Of a DNA stretch of 64,000 nt, positions 49,724 through 58,366 are shown piece after piece; the first letter of the stretch is position 1; every line of letters begins with the position of its first letter. A program made the position numbers and the translations under genes. This stretch comes from Woodsholea maritima DSM 17123 (GTDB taxonomy: Bacteria > Pseudomonadota > Alphaproteobacteria > Caulobacterales > Maricaulaceae): positions 348,442 through 412,441 of the forward strand of contig NZ_KB908058.1 of the NCBI RefSeq assembly GCF_000382325.1. The letters are read 5' to 3'. The notes beneath the pieces were generated by a model, which was not told the DNA's origin, did no database searches, and saw only the letters and a list, made by a program, of their open reading frames with translations.

Positions 49724-51436
49724 ATGGCCCGAATTCTGATCACCAGCGCGCTGCCCTATATTAATGGTGTCAAACATTTGGGAAATCTGGCGGGCTCGAT
49801 GTTGCCCGCTGATGTGTTTGCCCGCTTTCAACGCTTGGCCGGTCATGAAGTGCTGGCGATCTGCGCCACGGACGAACATGGCACGCCGGCGGAATTGGCT
49901 GCGGCTGAAGCGGGCCAGGATGTGCGCGCTTATTGTGATGAGCAGCATGAGATCCAAAAGGGGCTGGGCGCGCAATTTGGTCTCTCATGGGATCATTTCG
50001 GACGCACGTCTAATCCAGAAAATGCTGAGCTGACCCAGCATTTTGCCGAAACCTTGGAAAAGCGCGGCCTGATCAGTGAAGTCATCGAGGAACAAGTTTA
50101 TTCGGTGGATGATCAACGCTTCTTGCCCGATCGCTATGTGGAGGGGACGTGTCCCAATTGCGGCTATGAAAAAGCCCGCGGCGATCAGTGCGATAATTGT
50201 GGCAAGCTGTTGGATCCGACCGATCTGAAAGATCCGTATTCTGCTGTTTCTGGCTCGCGTAATCTCGAAGTGCGTGAGACCCGTCATCTGCAATTGCGCC
50301 AAACCGTGATGGAGCCGCGTATTCGCGCCTGGGTCGATGCGGCGAAGGACTGGCCACAGCTGGCCAAATCCATTGCCTATAAATGGCTGGACGAGGGGCT
50401 GCGCGATCGTACCATTACGCGCGATCTGAAATGGGGCGTGAAGGTCACGAAGGATGGCAAACCGCGCGAAGGCTTTGAAGATAAAGTCTTCTATGTCTGG
50501 TTTGATGCGCCCATCGGCTATATCGCGGCCACAGTGGAATGGGCCAAAGCCCATAACCAAGATTGGCAGCGCTGGTGGCGCACCGATAAGGGGGCCAATG
50601 ACGTCACCTATGTTCAGTTCATGGGCAAGGACAATGTGGCCTTCCATACGGTCAGCTTCCCGGCAACGATTTTAGGTTCGGAAGAGCCCTGGAAGCCTGT
50701 GGATAAGCTCAAAGCCTTTAACTGGCTCAACTGGTATGGCGGCAAATTCTCGACTAGCCAAAAACGCGGCGTGTTTATGAACCATGCGCTGGAGCTGGCC
50801 CCGGCCGATTATTGGCGTTGGTATTTGACGTCTCAGGCACCTGAGGGCTCGGACAGTCAATTCACCTGGGAACATTTCCAGGGTGTGGTGAATAAAGATC
50901 TCGCTGACGTTTTGGGCAATTTTGTCAATCGCATTTTGCGCTTTGGCAATTCGCGCTTTGAGGGTCAAATTCCCGATGGCGGTATTCCCGGTGACGATGA
51001 AGCCTGGCTTTATAAAGAGGTGGAAGAGCGCCTGGCCAATATCGCAAAATTGTATGACGCGATGGAGTTTCGTAAGGCGGCTGCAGAAACCCGCGCGCTA
51101 TGGGCGGCGGGCAATGAATATTTAACCCGCGCAGAACCCTGGGCGCATTTCAAAACCGATCAAGACCGCGCCGCTTTGGGGGTTCGGGTCGGGGTCAATC
51201 TGATCCGCCTGTTTGCGATTGTCGCTCAGCCGATCATTCCCTTCTCTTCGGCTGCGATCATGAAGTCCTTGGGCCTAGAGGGCCATGCGGTGTCCTGGCC
51301 CACGGGCAGTGGGGAGGAGATCTTGTCTGTTCTTCAACCCGGCCATGGCTTTACCCCGCCTGATGTCCTGTTCAAGAAAATTGAAGATGAAGACGTGACC
51401 CAATGGAGCGAGCGCTTCGGCGGTGCGCAAAACTAA
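49724..51436 (+). CDS. metG: Methionyl-tRNA synthetase
   Basis: Charges tRNA-Met with methionine. The 570-residue class I synthetase has the HIGH-type motif [20 protein letters not shown] (here KHLGN), a four-Cys zinc knuckle ([20 protein letters not shown]), and the KMSKS-type loop [11 protein letters not shown]. The anticodon-binding helix bundle ([20 protein letters not shown]) follows. It lacks the C-terminal tRNA-binding extension of E. coli MetG (677 residues) and resembles the shorter form with one zinc knuckle. The start at 49724 gives the standard N-terminus [13 protein letters not shown] terminator-like hairpin follows and overlaps the next gene's ribosome-binding site. Confidence 0.96.
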   Translation: MARILITSALPYINGVKHLGNLAGSMLPADVFARFQRLAGHEVLAICATDEHGTPAELAAAEAGQDVRAYCDEQHEIQKGLGAQFGLSWDHFGRTSNPENAELTQHFAETLEKRGLISEVIEEQVYSVDDQRFLPDRYVEGTCPNCGYEKARGDQCDNCGKLLDPTDLKDPYSAVSGSRNLEVRETRHLQLRQTVMEPRIRAWVDAAKDWPQLAKSIAYKWLDEGLRDRTITRDLKWGVKVTKDGKPREGFEDKVFYVWFDAPIGYIAATVEWAKAHNQDWQRWWRTDKGANDVTYVQFMGKDNVAFHTVSFPATILGSEEPWKPVDKLKAFNWLNWYGGKFSTSQKRGVFMNHALELAPADYWRWYLTSQAPEGSDSQFTWEHFQGVVNKDLADVLGNFVNRILRFGNSRFEGQIPDGGIPGDDEAWLYKEVEERLANIAKLYDAMEFRKAAAETRALWAAGNEYLTRAEPWAHFKTDQDRAALGVRVGVNLIRLFAIVAQPIIPFSSAAIMKSLGLEGHAVSWPTGSGEEILSVLQPGHGFTPPDVLFKKIEDEDVTQWSERFGGAQN

Positions 51437-51478
51437 GGCTTTCGTCTTATCATTTGACAGACCTTCTCAATTCACGCG

Positions 51479-51508
51479 AACCTCCCTGAAAACATTCGGG
51501 GAGGTTTT
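51479..51508 (+). terminator. Terminator-like hairpin sequestering the next ribosome-binding site
   Basis: AACCTCCC (51479-51486) pairs perfectly with GGGAGGTT (51499-51506), followed by TTGTT. GGGAGG is also the ribosome-binding site seven bases before the start at 51512. Confidence 0.7.
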
Positions 51509-51511
51509 GTT

Positions 51512-52351
51512 ATGGTCGTGTCGCTTATTTTGAGTGTAGGGCTTGCCTTAAGCGCTGTGCAGACGGACGCAAGCGAGGCGGACTGGCGCGATGTTGCGCC
51601 GGAAAATTTGATCCTGATGGAGACGAACCACGGGCCGGTCGCGATTGAGCTCGCCCCGCACTTTGCTCCCCTTCATGCCCAGCGCATGCGCGATCTGGCT
51701 CATGCGGGTTTCTATGACGGTTTAAGTTTTTACCGGGTCATCGAAGGGTTTGTGGCCCAGGCCGGACGTGAAGAAGGACCGCTGCCCGATTGGCCGGCCC
51801 TGCCGTTGGAGACCGAGCGCGAAAGTGCGGGCTTAAGCTTTGTCCCTTTGGGTAATGATGATCTTTATGCGCCCCATGTCGGTCATGTAGACGGTTTTCC
51901 CGCCGCGCAAAGTGAAGATGGCGCGCAAAGCTGGTTGATCCATTGTCCGGGATCTGTGGGCATGGCGCGTGATCCAGAACCGCAAACCGGGGATGCGGAG
52001 TTTTATATCGTGCTGGGCCAGGGGCCGCGCTATCTTGATCGCAATTATACCGTGTTTGGCCGGGTGATTGACGGCATGGACGCGCTGCAGGCGCTTCACC
52101 GGGGGGATAGGGCCATTGAAGGCGGAGTGATTCAAGATCCAGCCTTGCGCGATCCCATTCTTAGCGTGCGTTTAGTTGCGGATCTGCCAGAGGCTGAGCG
52201 GGCCCACTATCAGGTGATGACCACTGAAGGCGAAGCGTTTGACACCTATAAAACCATGCGCCGGGTGCGCACCGCTGAGGCTTTTGTGGTCACGCCGCCC
52301 GAAGTGATTGAGGCCTGCCATGTGCCCGGACCCGTGCGCCGGGTCGATTAG
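51512..52351 (+). CDS. Exported cyclophilin-type isomerase, diverged long form
   Basis: A 279-residue exported cyclophilin with a signal peptide (VSLILSVGLALSAVQTDASE). It shares with the gene at 4607 the opening phrase WRDVAPENLILMETNHGPVA, the motif LSFYRVIEGFVAQAG, an insertion in mid-domain, NYTVFGRVIDGMDAL, and a C-terminal extension with a single Cys (EACHVPGPVRRV). The usual second active-site segment (N/G-S-Q-F-F-I) reads TGDAEFYIVL here, so the conserved Gln is replaced by Glu. Isomerase activity may be reduced; a holdase role is possible. Translation may depend on opening of the upstream hairpin. The M20 gene begins 22 bases after the stop. Confidence 0.88.
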   Translation: MVVSLILSVGLALSAVQTDASEADWRDVAPENLILMETNHGPVAIELAPHFAPLHAQRMRDLAHAGFYDGLSFYRVIEGFVAQAGREEGPLPDWPALPLETERESAGLSFVPLGNDDLYAPHVGHVDGFPAAQSEDGAQSWLIHCPGSVGMARDPEPQTGDAEFYIVLGQGPRYLDRNYTVFGRVIDGMDALQALHRGDRAIEGGVIQDPALRDPILSVRLVADLPEAERAHYQVMTTEGEAFDTYKTMRRVRTAEAFVVTPPEVIEACHVPGPVRRVD

Positions 52352-52373
52352 AACAATCCGGGGAGGAGAGACG

Positions 52374-53699
52374 ATGAAAACCATGAAAACTTTGGGATTG
52401 GGCCTAGCGCTATCCTGCCTGGCCTTGAATGCTGCCCATGCCCAGGACGATAGTCTGCGCACGGCGATCAGGGCTGACTATCAAGCCAATTTAGAGAGCC
52501 TTTATCAGCATTTTCACGCCCATCCTGAACTGGCATTTGAGGAGCGCGAGACCGCAGCGCGCTTGGCGCAGGAGCTGCGCGCGCTGGGCTATGACGTCAC
52601 CGAAGGCGTGGGGCGTACGGGTTTGGTCGCCGTTCTGGGCAATGGTGAGGGCCCGACTTTAATGCTGCGCGCGGATATGGATGCGCTGCCCATTCGTGAG
52701 CAAACCGGGCTCGATTATGCCTCAACGGTGATGAGGGCGAGCGGGGGCGGGGAGTTGCCCGTCATGCATGCCTGCGCTCATGATACCCATATGACGGCTT
52801 TGGTCGGAACGGCGCGCCAGATGGTGGAGCGCCGTGGCGAGTGGTCGGGCACTTTGGTGCTGGTGGGCCAACCGGCTGAAGAAGTGGGGCTGGGCTCTGA
52901 TGCCATGCTGAAAGATGGGCTTTATGAGCGTTTTCCCGTCCCCGATGCCGCCGTGTCCTTTCATACCTGGGGCTATTTGAAGTCCGGCGAAATTCGCTAT
53001 GTCCCTGAATATGCTATGGCCAATGTTGATACGGTCGATCTTTATATCAAGGGGATTGGGGCCCACGGTGCCTCGCCGCAATTGGGCAAAGACCCAGTGG
53101 TCTTAGGCTCACAAATCGTGCTGGCCTTGCAGACTTTGGTCAGCCGCGAGCTGTCGCCTTTTGATGTTGGGGTGGTGACGGTCGGCGCGTTTAACGCAGG
53201 CACCAAGCACAATATCATTTCCGATGAGGCTCATCTGCAAATCACCGTGCGTTCCTACACCGATGCGGTGCGTGAGAAGCTACTGAGCGGGATTGAGCGC
53301 ATTGCGCGCGGTCAAGCCGAAGCGGCTGGCCTACCTGAAGACTTGATGCCGGTGATGGAAGCCAAAGAGGTCTATACGCCTGCGCTTTATAATGATCCGG
53401 AGCTGACCCAGCGTTCTGTAGCGGTGCTGCGTGAACGCTTTGGGGCCCGCGTGGGCGAGGCTGATCCCGTGACCGGCGGTGAAGATTTCGCGCGCTATGG
53501 CCGTACGACAGAAGATGTGCCGGTCTTCATGTTCTGGGTCGGGGCGACGCCGCAAGACACGATTGATGCGGCCCTCGCCGAGGGGCGCACGCCGCCGGCC
53601 AATCACTCGCCCTTCTTTTATCCTGATGCCGAGGTCGCCATTCCGGTCGCGGTCGAAGGTATGACGGCGATTGCCCTTGATTTCCTGAAGAAAGACTAG
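52374..53699 (+). CDS. Exported M20 amidohydrolase (hippurate hydrolase-like)
   Basis: A 441-residue exported M20 metallohydrolase (signal peptide GLGLALSCLALNAAHAQ) of the N-acyl amino acid amidohydrolase type (HipO/AbgA). Metal and catalytic residues: RADMDALPIREQTGLDY, MHACAHDTHMTALVGTARQM, VGQPAEEVGLGSDAMLKDGL (Glu pair), SFHTWGYLKSGE and the final TGGEDFARYGR. It would release an acyl group from an amino acid in the periplasm. GGGGAGGAGAG precedes the ATG. It is followed after four bases by a RidA gene, and probably shares a transcript with it. Confidence 0.93.
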   Translation: MKTMKTLGLGLALSCLALNAAHAQDDSLRTAIRADYQANLESLYQHFHAHPELAFEERETAARLAQELRALGYDVTEGVGRTGLVAVLGNGEGPTLMLRADMDALPIREQTGLDYASTVMRASGGGELPVMHACAHDTHMTALVGTARQMVERRGEWSGTLVLVGQPAEEVGLGSDAMLKDGLYERFPVPDAAVSFHTWGYLKSGEIRYVPEYAMANVDTVDLYIKGIGAHGASPQLGKDPVVLGSQIVLALQTLVSRELSPFDVGVVTVGAFNAGTKHNIISDEAHLQITVRSYTDAVREKLLSGIERIARGQAEAAGLPEDLMPVMEAKEVYTPALYNDPELTQRSVAVLRERFGARVGEADPVTGGEDFARYGRTTEDVPVFMFWVGATPQDTIDAALAEGRTPPANHSPFFYPDAEVAIPVAVEGMTAIALDFLKKD

Positions 53700-53703
53700 C
53701 GCG

Positions 53704-54123
53704 ATGACGATAGAGGTTGAGCGCGTCACATCGGGCGCGCCGTGGGAAAATAAGGTCGGATATCGCCGCGCGGTGAAATCCGGGCCTCATATCTGGGTTT
53801 CAGGCACGGTGTCGGTCAATCCTGATGGCACTGTCCATGCGCCCGGTGATCCGGGCGCGCAGGCCACGCGCAGTTTAGAGATCATCCTGGGGGCCTTGCG
53901 CGAACTGGGCGCCGATGCCCGCCATGTCATGCGCACGCGCATGTTCGTGACGGATATAACGCCCGCCACCATGGATGCGGTGGGCGCGGCGCATAGGGCT
54001 GTCTTCGGCGAGCATCCACCGGCCGCGACGATGGTGGCGATCTCGGGCCTCGCCGATCCGGCCTTGATGGTGGAGATTGAGGTGGATGCCTTCTTGCATG
54101 ATGGCGTCGGTGAGGCCGGGTGA
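53704..54123 (+). CDS. RidA-family (YjgF/YER057c/UK114) protein
   Basis: A 139-residue RidA-family protein. RidA removes reactive enamine or imine intermediates formed by PLP enzymes; subfamilies have other roles. Typical segments are YRRAVKSGPHIWVSGTVSVN, QATRSLEIILGALRELGA and MRTRMFVTDITPATMDAVGA, where the Arg of MRTRMFV corresponds to the substrate-binding Arg of active members. HPPAATMVAISGLADPALMV completes the fold. It is coupled to the exported M20 gene upstream (four-base gap) and to the HEAT-like gene downstream (four-base overlap, GTGA), so amino-acid-related detoxification is likely. Confidence 0.92.
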   Translation: MTIEVERVTSGAPWENKVGYRRAVKSGPHIWVSGTVSVNPDGTVHAPGDPGAQATRSLEIILGALRELGADARHVMRTRMFVTDITPATMDAVGAAHRAVFGEHPPAATMVAISGLADPALMVEIEVDAFLHDGVGEAG

Positions 54124-54647
54124 AGCCCGATTTTGAAATCTTGTTGAGCGGTGGGCCGCGCAATGGGGTCGGTGCGCGTGATGACGCCGCGGCGATGGCC
54201 AAGGCCGACCCTTCACTATTGCCTTCGCTCTTTAGGGCGATGCTCTCTCAACGCGCGGAGGTGGCGATGCGCGCCGCCTCCGCCTTTGATCTCGCGAGCC
54301 AAAATCACCCCGAGACGATTGCAGATCTGAAGGAAGAGATTCTGGCGGCCTTTGATCGGGTCTTGCAGCCTGATGTGCGCTGGCATCTCTATTCGGTCAG
54401 TGCGCGGCTGGATTTGAGCGAAGCCGAGGCGTTGGCCCTGGCCGCACGGCTGGAGGGCTTGATCGAAACGGAAACCTCGCGCATTGCGGTGGTCAATGCC
54501 CTGCAGGCATTGTTCGATTTAGCGTTGAAATTTCAGGGCTTACGCGAAAAGCTTCGTGTGATCTTGCAGGCGCAGTGTCATCATGAGGCGGGTTCCATCC
54601 GGGCGCGAGCCAGAAAGCTGTTATCCGACAAACGCTATAGGCTTTAG
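54120..54647 (+). CDS. Hypothetical HEAT-repeat-like protein
   Basis: A 175-residue helical protein starting with GTG and overlapping the RidA stop by four bases. Helical pairs such as LPSLFRAMLSQRAEVAMRAA, QPDVRWHLYSVSARLDLSEA and EAGSIRARARKLLSDKRY are like HEAT repeats of PBS-lyase type. No catalytic motif is visible. It could be a scaffold or adaptor. It ends the M20-RidA operon; a transporter gene follows about 100 bases later. No similar gene is elsewhere in the window. Confidence 0.75.
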   Translation: MKPDFEILLSGGPRNGVGARDDAAAMAKADPSLLPSLFRAMLSQRAEVAMRAASAFDLASQNHPETIADLKEEILAAFDRVLQPDVRWHLYSVSARLDLSEAEALALAARLEGLIETETSRIAVVNALQALFDLALKFQGLREKLRVILQAQCHHEAGSIRARARKLLSDKRYRL

Positions 54648-54752
54648 GGCGCTTATCAGTTTTGCTGCCTGTTCGCTTTAGGAAAGCTCGCTATTGGCAA
54701 AACGCATTTCTACCTAAATACTCCTTTGAAAGATAAAGGCGGAGGGCGGGCC

Positions 54753-55931
54753 ATGTTTGAAACACCATTGATTGCAGCCGATAATCATCTGGCCATTCTG
54801 GCGAGCCTGTTTGGTATCGCGGCGTTTGGCTTTTTGATGGAAAAGACCCGCCTGGGCGCGGTGTTGACCGGCACGGTGTGGACGATTTTGGCGGCGATTA
54901 TCCTGGCGAATATCGGCATTCTGCCCTTTGGTGCACCGGGCTATGATTTCGTCTTCAAATATTTTGTGCCGGTCCTCATTCCGCTGTTTTTGATCAAAGC
55001 CGATTTACGCAAAATCTTCTTTGAAACCGGGCGGCTGACTTTGGCTTTCGCGTTCGCCAGTATCGCAACGGTGATCGGGGCGTTGATCGCCGTTCTGATC
55101 GTGCCGCTTGGCGATCAAGAGGCCGGTATCGCAGGGGCCTTGACCGCGTCCTATGTCGGGGGATCGGTGAACTTTGCCGCGCTGTTGGATATGACTGGGC
55201 TGGGCCGTGATCATCCTGAACTGGTGGGCGCGATGGTGGCCAGTGATAATCTGGCCAGTGCGATTTTTCTGGCACTGTTGGCCGTTTCCACAGGGTTCAC
55301 CTGGCTGACCCGGCTGTTCGTGGCCCGTGACCATAGCCAGGAGAGCACAGAGGCTTTGACCCAGACCAGCGAGCGCACCGCCAGCGCCTTCGGCCTGGGG
55401 GTGTCGCTCTTCTTTGCCCTGGGCGTGGTCGCGGTGAGTGATGTGATCGTTAGCCAAGGCAGCGCGCTATTGGGTCATGATCTGGGGGCCTTTCGGTATA
55501 TGATCATCACGGTGCTGGCTTTGATCCCGGCAACGGCCTTTCCCAAGACGATGGCGCGCTTGGATGGCGGGTTTGAGCTGGGCGTGGCCTTATCCTTTGT
55601 GTTCTTTGCCGCGATTGCCGCCGGGGCCGATATTGGTGCGATGATCATCGCGGCCCCGATGATTATGGTCTTCATCCTGATCTTGCTCACGCTTCATGGC
55701 ATTGTGGGCTTTGGCCTGGCCAAAGTGTTCAAGCTGTCCCTGCCAGAGATTATCACCGCATCCAACGCGGCGGTTCTGGGCGCGACCACCGCCCCGGCCT
55801 TGGCCGCGGCCAAGGGCTGGCGCGATCTGGTGACGCCGGGCGTGCTGGTGGGCGTGTTGGGCTATGTGGTGGGCACCTTCCTGGGCGGCGTGGTCTATTG
55901 GCTGTTAAGCAACGGGTTCTGGCCAACCTAA
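54753..55931 (+). CDS. DUF819-family membrane protein (predicted transporter)
   Basis: A 392-residue inner-membrane protein with about eleven hydrophobic segments. Motifs of the DUF819 family are present: DNHLAILASLFGIAAFGFLM at the start, VLIPLFLIKADLRKIFF, ASYVGGSVNFAALLDMTGLG, MVASDNLASAIFLALLAVST and the final ASNAAVLGATTAPALAAAKG. DUF819 proteins are fold relatives of the bile-acid/sodium symporter and CPA groups; the substrate is unknown. The start at 54753 follows GGCGGAGGGCGGG. It is separate from the upstream operon and the DUF2807 gene downstream. Confidence 0.88.
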   Translation: MFETPLIAADNHLAILASLFGIAAFGFLMEKTRLGAVLTGTVWTILAAIILANIGILPFGAPGYDFVFKYFVPVLIPLFLIKADLRKIFFETGRLTLAFAFASIATVIGALIAVLIVPLGDQEAGIAGALTASYVGGSVNFAALLDMTGLGRDHPELVGAMVASDNLASAIFLALLAVSTGFTWLTRLFVARDHSQESTEALTQTSERTASAFGLGVSLFFALGVVAVSDVIVSQGSALLGHDLGAFRYMIITVLALIPATAFPKTMARLDGGFELGVALSFVFFAAIAAGADIGAMIIAAPMIMVFILILLTLHGIVGFGLAKVFKLSLPEIITASNAAVLGATTAPALAAAKGWRDLVTPGVLVGVLGYVVGTFLGGVVYWLLSNGFWPT

Positions 55932-56021
55932 ATGTATTGTCATGGTTTGGTTAGGATGATGCCATTCCAATTTTGATTTAGTCTCCCAATACAAGATCAA
56001 AAAAGGTTGGGAGATCAAACT

Positions 56022-57023
56022 ATGACCAAGTTTTCAAAGACCGCTCTGGGGATGGGCGTCGCCAGCATTGCCATCATCGTGATGGGGCTGGGCACGGCGC
56101 ACGCTCGATCGCAATTTGCACAGGAAACCCATAGCTATAATGTGCGCGGGGTCAGCCTGGATGGCATGATTGCGCGCGTGCGTGTTGAAACCCATGACGG
56201 CTCAGGCCCTGTCACGGTGCGTTTTGAGGGCGGCGATCTGGGTTTGGATGATTATGTTCTGGAAGATCATGAAGATGCGCTGTTCATCCATGGTCGCCAG
56301 AGTTTATCACGCACCCAATGTCAATCGCGCAATAATCAAGTACGCGTCGGCCCGCGCGGGCATTTGCGCCCGATCGAGGATTACCCCACGATCGTGATTA
56401 GTGGGCCGAACACCATCGGGCTGGAAATCGAAGATGCGATCCTTTTTGGTGATATCGGTGATATTGGCGCGATGGCGCTGGAAATTTCCCATTGCGGGGA
56501 TATTACGGCGGGTAATGTCAGCGATTCGGTGGCCATTGATGTGCGCGGGTCTGGCGACTTAAAAATGGGAAATGTCGGGGCCTCTGCCGCGATTGATATC
56601 CGTGGCTCTGGCGATATTGAAATGGGCTCGATTGGCGAGATTGCTGTCATCGAAGTGCGCGGCTCTGGCGATATCATAGCCGGGGATGTGGGCCAGCAAT
56701 TGATGATCGAAATCCCCGGTTCGGGTGATATGCGCTTTGGCGCGGTCCATAATGCTCGCATCGATGTGCGCGGCTCGGGCGATATTGTCATGGATCGCTT
56801 GGACGGGTCTTTAGATGTCGATATTGCGGGTTCAGGCGATGTTATGATCCGCGAGGGCGAGGTTTCACCGATGAGCGTTGAGATCAATGGCTCTGGTGAT
56901 GTGGATTTTCGCGGCACGGCGCGCGATGTGCGCGTGCGTGAAAACGGCAGTGGAGATGTTTCCATTGCGCGTACTGAAGGCGATGTCAGCTGGACCCGTC
57001 ATGGGCGTCCTGTACGCCGCTAA
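56022..57023 (+). CDS. Exported head-GIN-domain (DUF2807) protein with G-S-G-D repeats
   Basis: A 333-residue exported protein (signal peptide near ALGMGVASIAIIVMGLGTAH). After an N-terminal domain of about 115 residues it has a regular repeat of about 19-22 residues, each turn carrying GSGD: VRGSGDLKMGNVG, IRGSGDIEMGSIGEIAVIEV, VRGSGDIIAGDVGQQLMIEI, PGSGDMRFGAV, and so on to NGSGDVSIARTEGD. At least nine copies are present. This is the head-GIN/DUF2807 beta-solenoid type, placed by analogy at the cell surface or periplasm. Function unknown; calcium or polymer binding is a guess. GGGAG lies eight bases before the ATG, and a strong terminator follows. Confidence 0.88.
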   Translation: MTKFSKTALGMGVASIAIIVMGLGTAHARSQFAQETHSYNVRGVSLDGMIARVRVETHDGSGPVTVRFEGGDLGLDDYVLEDHEDALFIHGRQSLSRTQCQSRNNQVRVGPRGHLRPIEDYPTIVISGPNTIGLEIEDAILFGDIGDIGAMALEISHCGDITAGNVSDSVAIDVRGSGDLKMGNVGASAAIDIRGSGDIEMGSIGEIAVIEVRGSGDIIAGDVGQQLMIEIPGSGDMRFGAVHNARIDVRGSGDIVMDRLDGSLDVDIAGSGDVMIREGEVSPMSVEINGSGDVDFRGTARDVRVRENGSGDVSIARTEGDVSWTRHGRPVRR

Positions 57024-57046
57024 GCCCCCAGACATGTGAGACGCGA

Positions 57047-57083
57047 GCGCAGCCTACGATCATCGTAGGCTGCGCTTTTTTTT
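57047..57083 (+). terminator. Strong intrinsic terminator of the DUF2807 gene
   Basis: 14-base perfect arms (57047-57060 and 57062-57075, GCGCAGCCTACGAT with its complement) are followed by eight or nine T. It overlaps the end of the convergent rlmB gene. Confidence 0.95.
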
Positions 57084-57876
57084 AAGCGCCATAAAGGCGG
57101 GGATCATAGCGCGAGGCTTCGTAGAGCGTGATCGCCGCCGCGTTGGAGACATTGAGGCTTTCTGCCTTCGGCCCCATGGGAATGCGCGCGAGATAATCAC
57201 AATGCTCAGCAACGCGCGGGCGAAGGCCCTTGTCTTCGGCCCCCATCACAATGACCAGGCCTGGCCCGGCGCAGGTGCGAATGGCCTCATGCAGCGGGGT
57301 TTCAGCCTCCCCGGCGAGTCCGACCACCTGGCGTCCGGCTTTTTTCAGCTCAATCAGCGTATTGGCGATATTGGTAACGCGCACATGCGCGATCGATTCG
57401 CAGGTGCCGACGGCCGTTTTGCATAGAGCGCCAAACAGGGGCGGGGATTTGCGATCCTGCATAATGATCGCACGCACATTGAACGCCGCGGCGGAGCGGA
57501 AAATCGCCCCGACATTATGCGGATCGGTAATCTGGTCCAGCACAATCAAAACCCCATGGGTGGGATCGGCCACGGCGCCCAGGGTGTCTGGCTCTATCGC
57601 GCTGACCTTGGCGGCAAAGCCCTGGTGCACCGCGCCTTCGGGCAGCATTTGCGAGATGGTCTTGGGATCTTGCATGTCATGGGGCGTGCCGGGCTCTAAA
57701 TCATGGGCGCTATTGCGACTGACGATGAGCTTCAGGCATGTGCGGCGCGGATTTTTTAGCGCCGCCAGCACGGCATGACGGCCCCAGATCCAGCCGTCCT
57801 TGGGCTCAAACGGTGCATGTGCAAAGAACTGTTTTTGGGGTGCTTTGGAGGTGTTGCGTGGGGTCGGCTTGGTCAC
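57082..57876 (-). CDS. rlmB: 23S rRNA (guanosine-2251-2'-O)-methyltransferase
   Basis: A SPOUT-fold rRNA methyltransferase of the TrmH/SpoU type that modifies G2251 of 23S rRNA. The 264-residue product has the SpoU substrate-binding domain (WIWGRHAVLAALKNPRRTCL) and the three SPOUT motifs: LDQITDPHNVGAIFRSAAAF, GLVIVMGAEDKGLRPRVAEH and IPMGPKAESLNVSNAAAITL. Assignment to RlmB rather than another TrmH-family member rests on the position beside tRNA-Tyr/tRNA-Gly/tuf, usual for rlmB in alphaproteobacteria, and on length. It is divergent from tRNA-Tyr, with 143 bases between. Confidence 0.92.
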   Translation of the reverse strand: MTKPTPRNTSKAPQKQFFAHAPFEPKDGWIWGRHAVLAALKNPRRTCLKLIVSRNSAHDLEPGTPHDMQDPKTISQMLPEGAVHQGFAAKVSAIEPDTLGAVADPTHGVLIVLDQITDPHNVGAIFRSAAAFNVRAIIMQDRKSPPLFGALCKTAVGTCESIAHVRVTNIANTLIELKKAGRQVVGLAGEAETPLHEAIRTCAGPGLVIVMGAEDKGLRPRVAEHCDYLARIPMGPKAESLNVSNAAAITLYEASRYDPRLYGA

Positions 57877-58019
57877 TATAGTCCGCGCTCCTGTTTCGGG
57901 GCTTTCATCACTCGCAGGCGTGCTCCTAGCACGAACTGCGTAAGATGCATTTGCTCTGTTGCAGTGGGGACAGCTTTTTGATTATAAGCCGTCTTCTGCT
58001 TTTTTAAAGCACACCCTGT

Positions 58020-58105
58020 GGAGGGGTGGTCGAGTGGTTAAAGGCACCAGACTGTAAATCTGGCCGCGAGAGCGTACACTGGTTCGAATCCAGTCCCCTC
58101 CACCA
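58020..58105 (+). tRNA. tRNA-Tyr (anticodon GTA)
   Basis: 86-base class II tRNA with encoded CCA and a long variable arm (CCGCGAGAGCGTAC-type). Acceptor GGAGGGG with CCCCTCC; anticodon loop CTGTAAA closed by CCAGA and TCTGG. Confidence 0.98.
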
Positions 58106-58269
58106 TTTACCCATCATGATAAGACATGAGTGCGGTAAATTTCTGGTTTTCCAAAACTTCAAATTTAATTGCCCTGTGCCTTTATATCGCTGTGGTTCAT
58201 AAGACTGCACTTTGTGTGTGCCTTTATCCTCGACAAAGGGCGCGGGATATGGTTTTTAGCGCCTCCCAT

Positions 58270-58343
58270 GCGGGTGTGATTCAACGGTAGAATGTCAGCC
58301 TTCCAAGCTGAATGTACGGGTTCGATTCCCGTCACCCGCTCCA
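58270..58343 (+). tRNA. tRNA-Gly (anticodon TCC)
   Basis: 74-base cloverleaf with encoded CCA. Acceptor GCGGGTG with CACCCGC; anticodon loop CTTCCAA closed by TCAGC and GCTGA. It lies 164 bases after tRNA-Tyr in the same direction. Confidence 0.98.
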
Positions 58344-58366
58344 ATTTCCCTACATATTACTATGGT

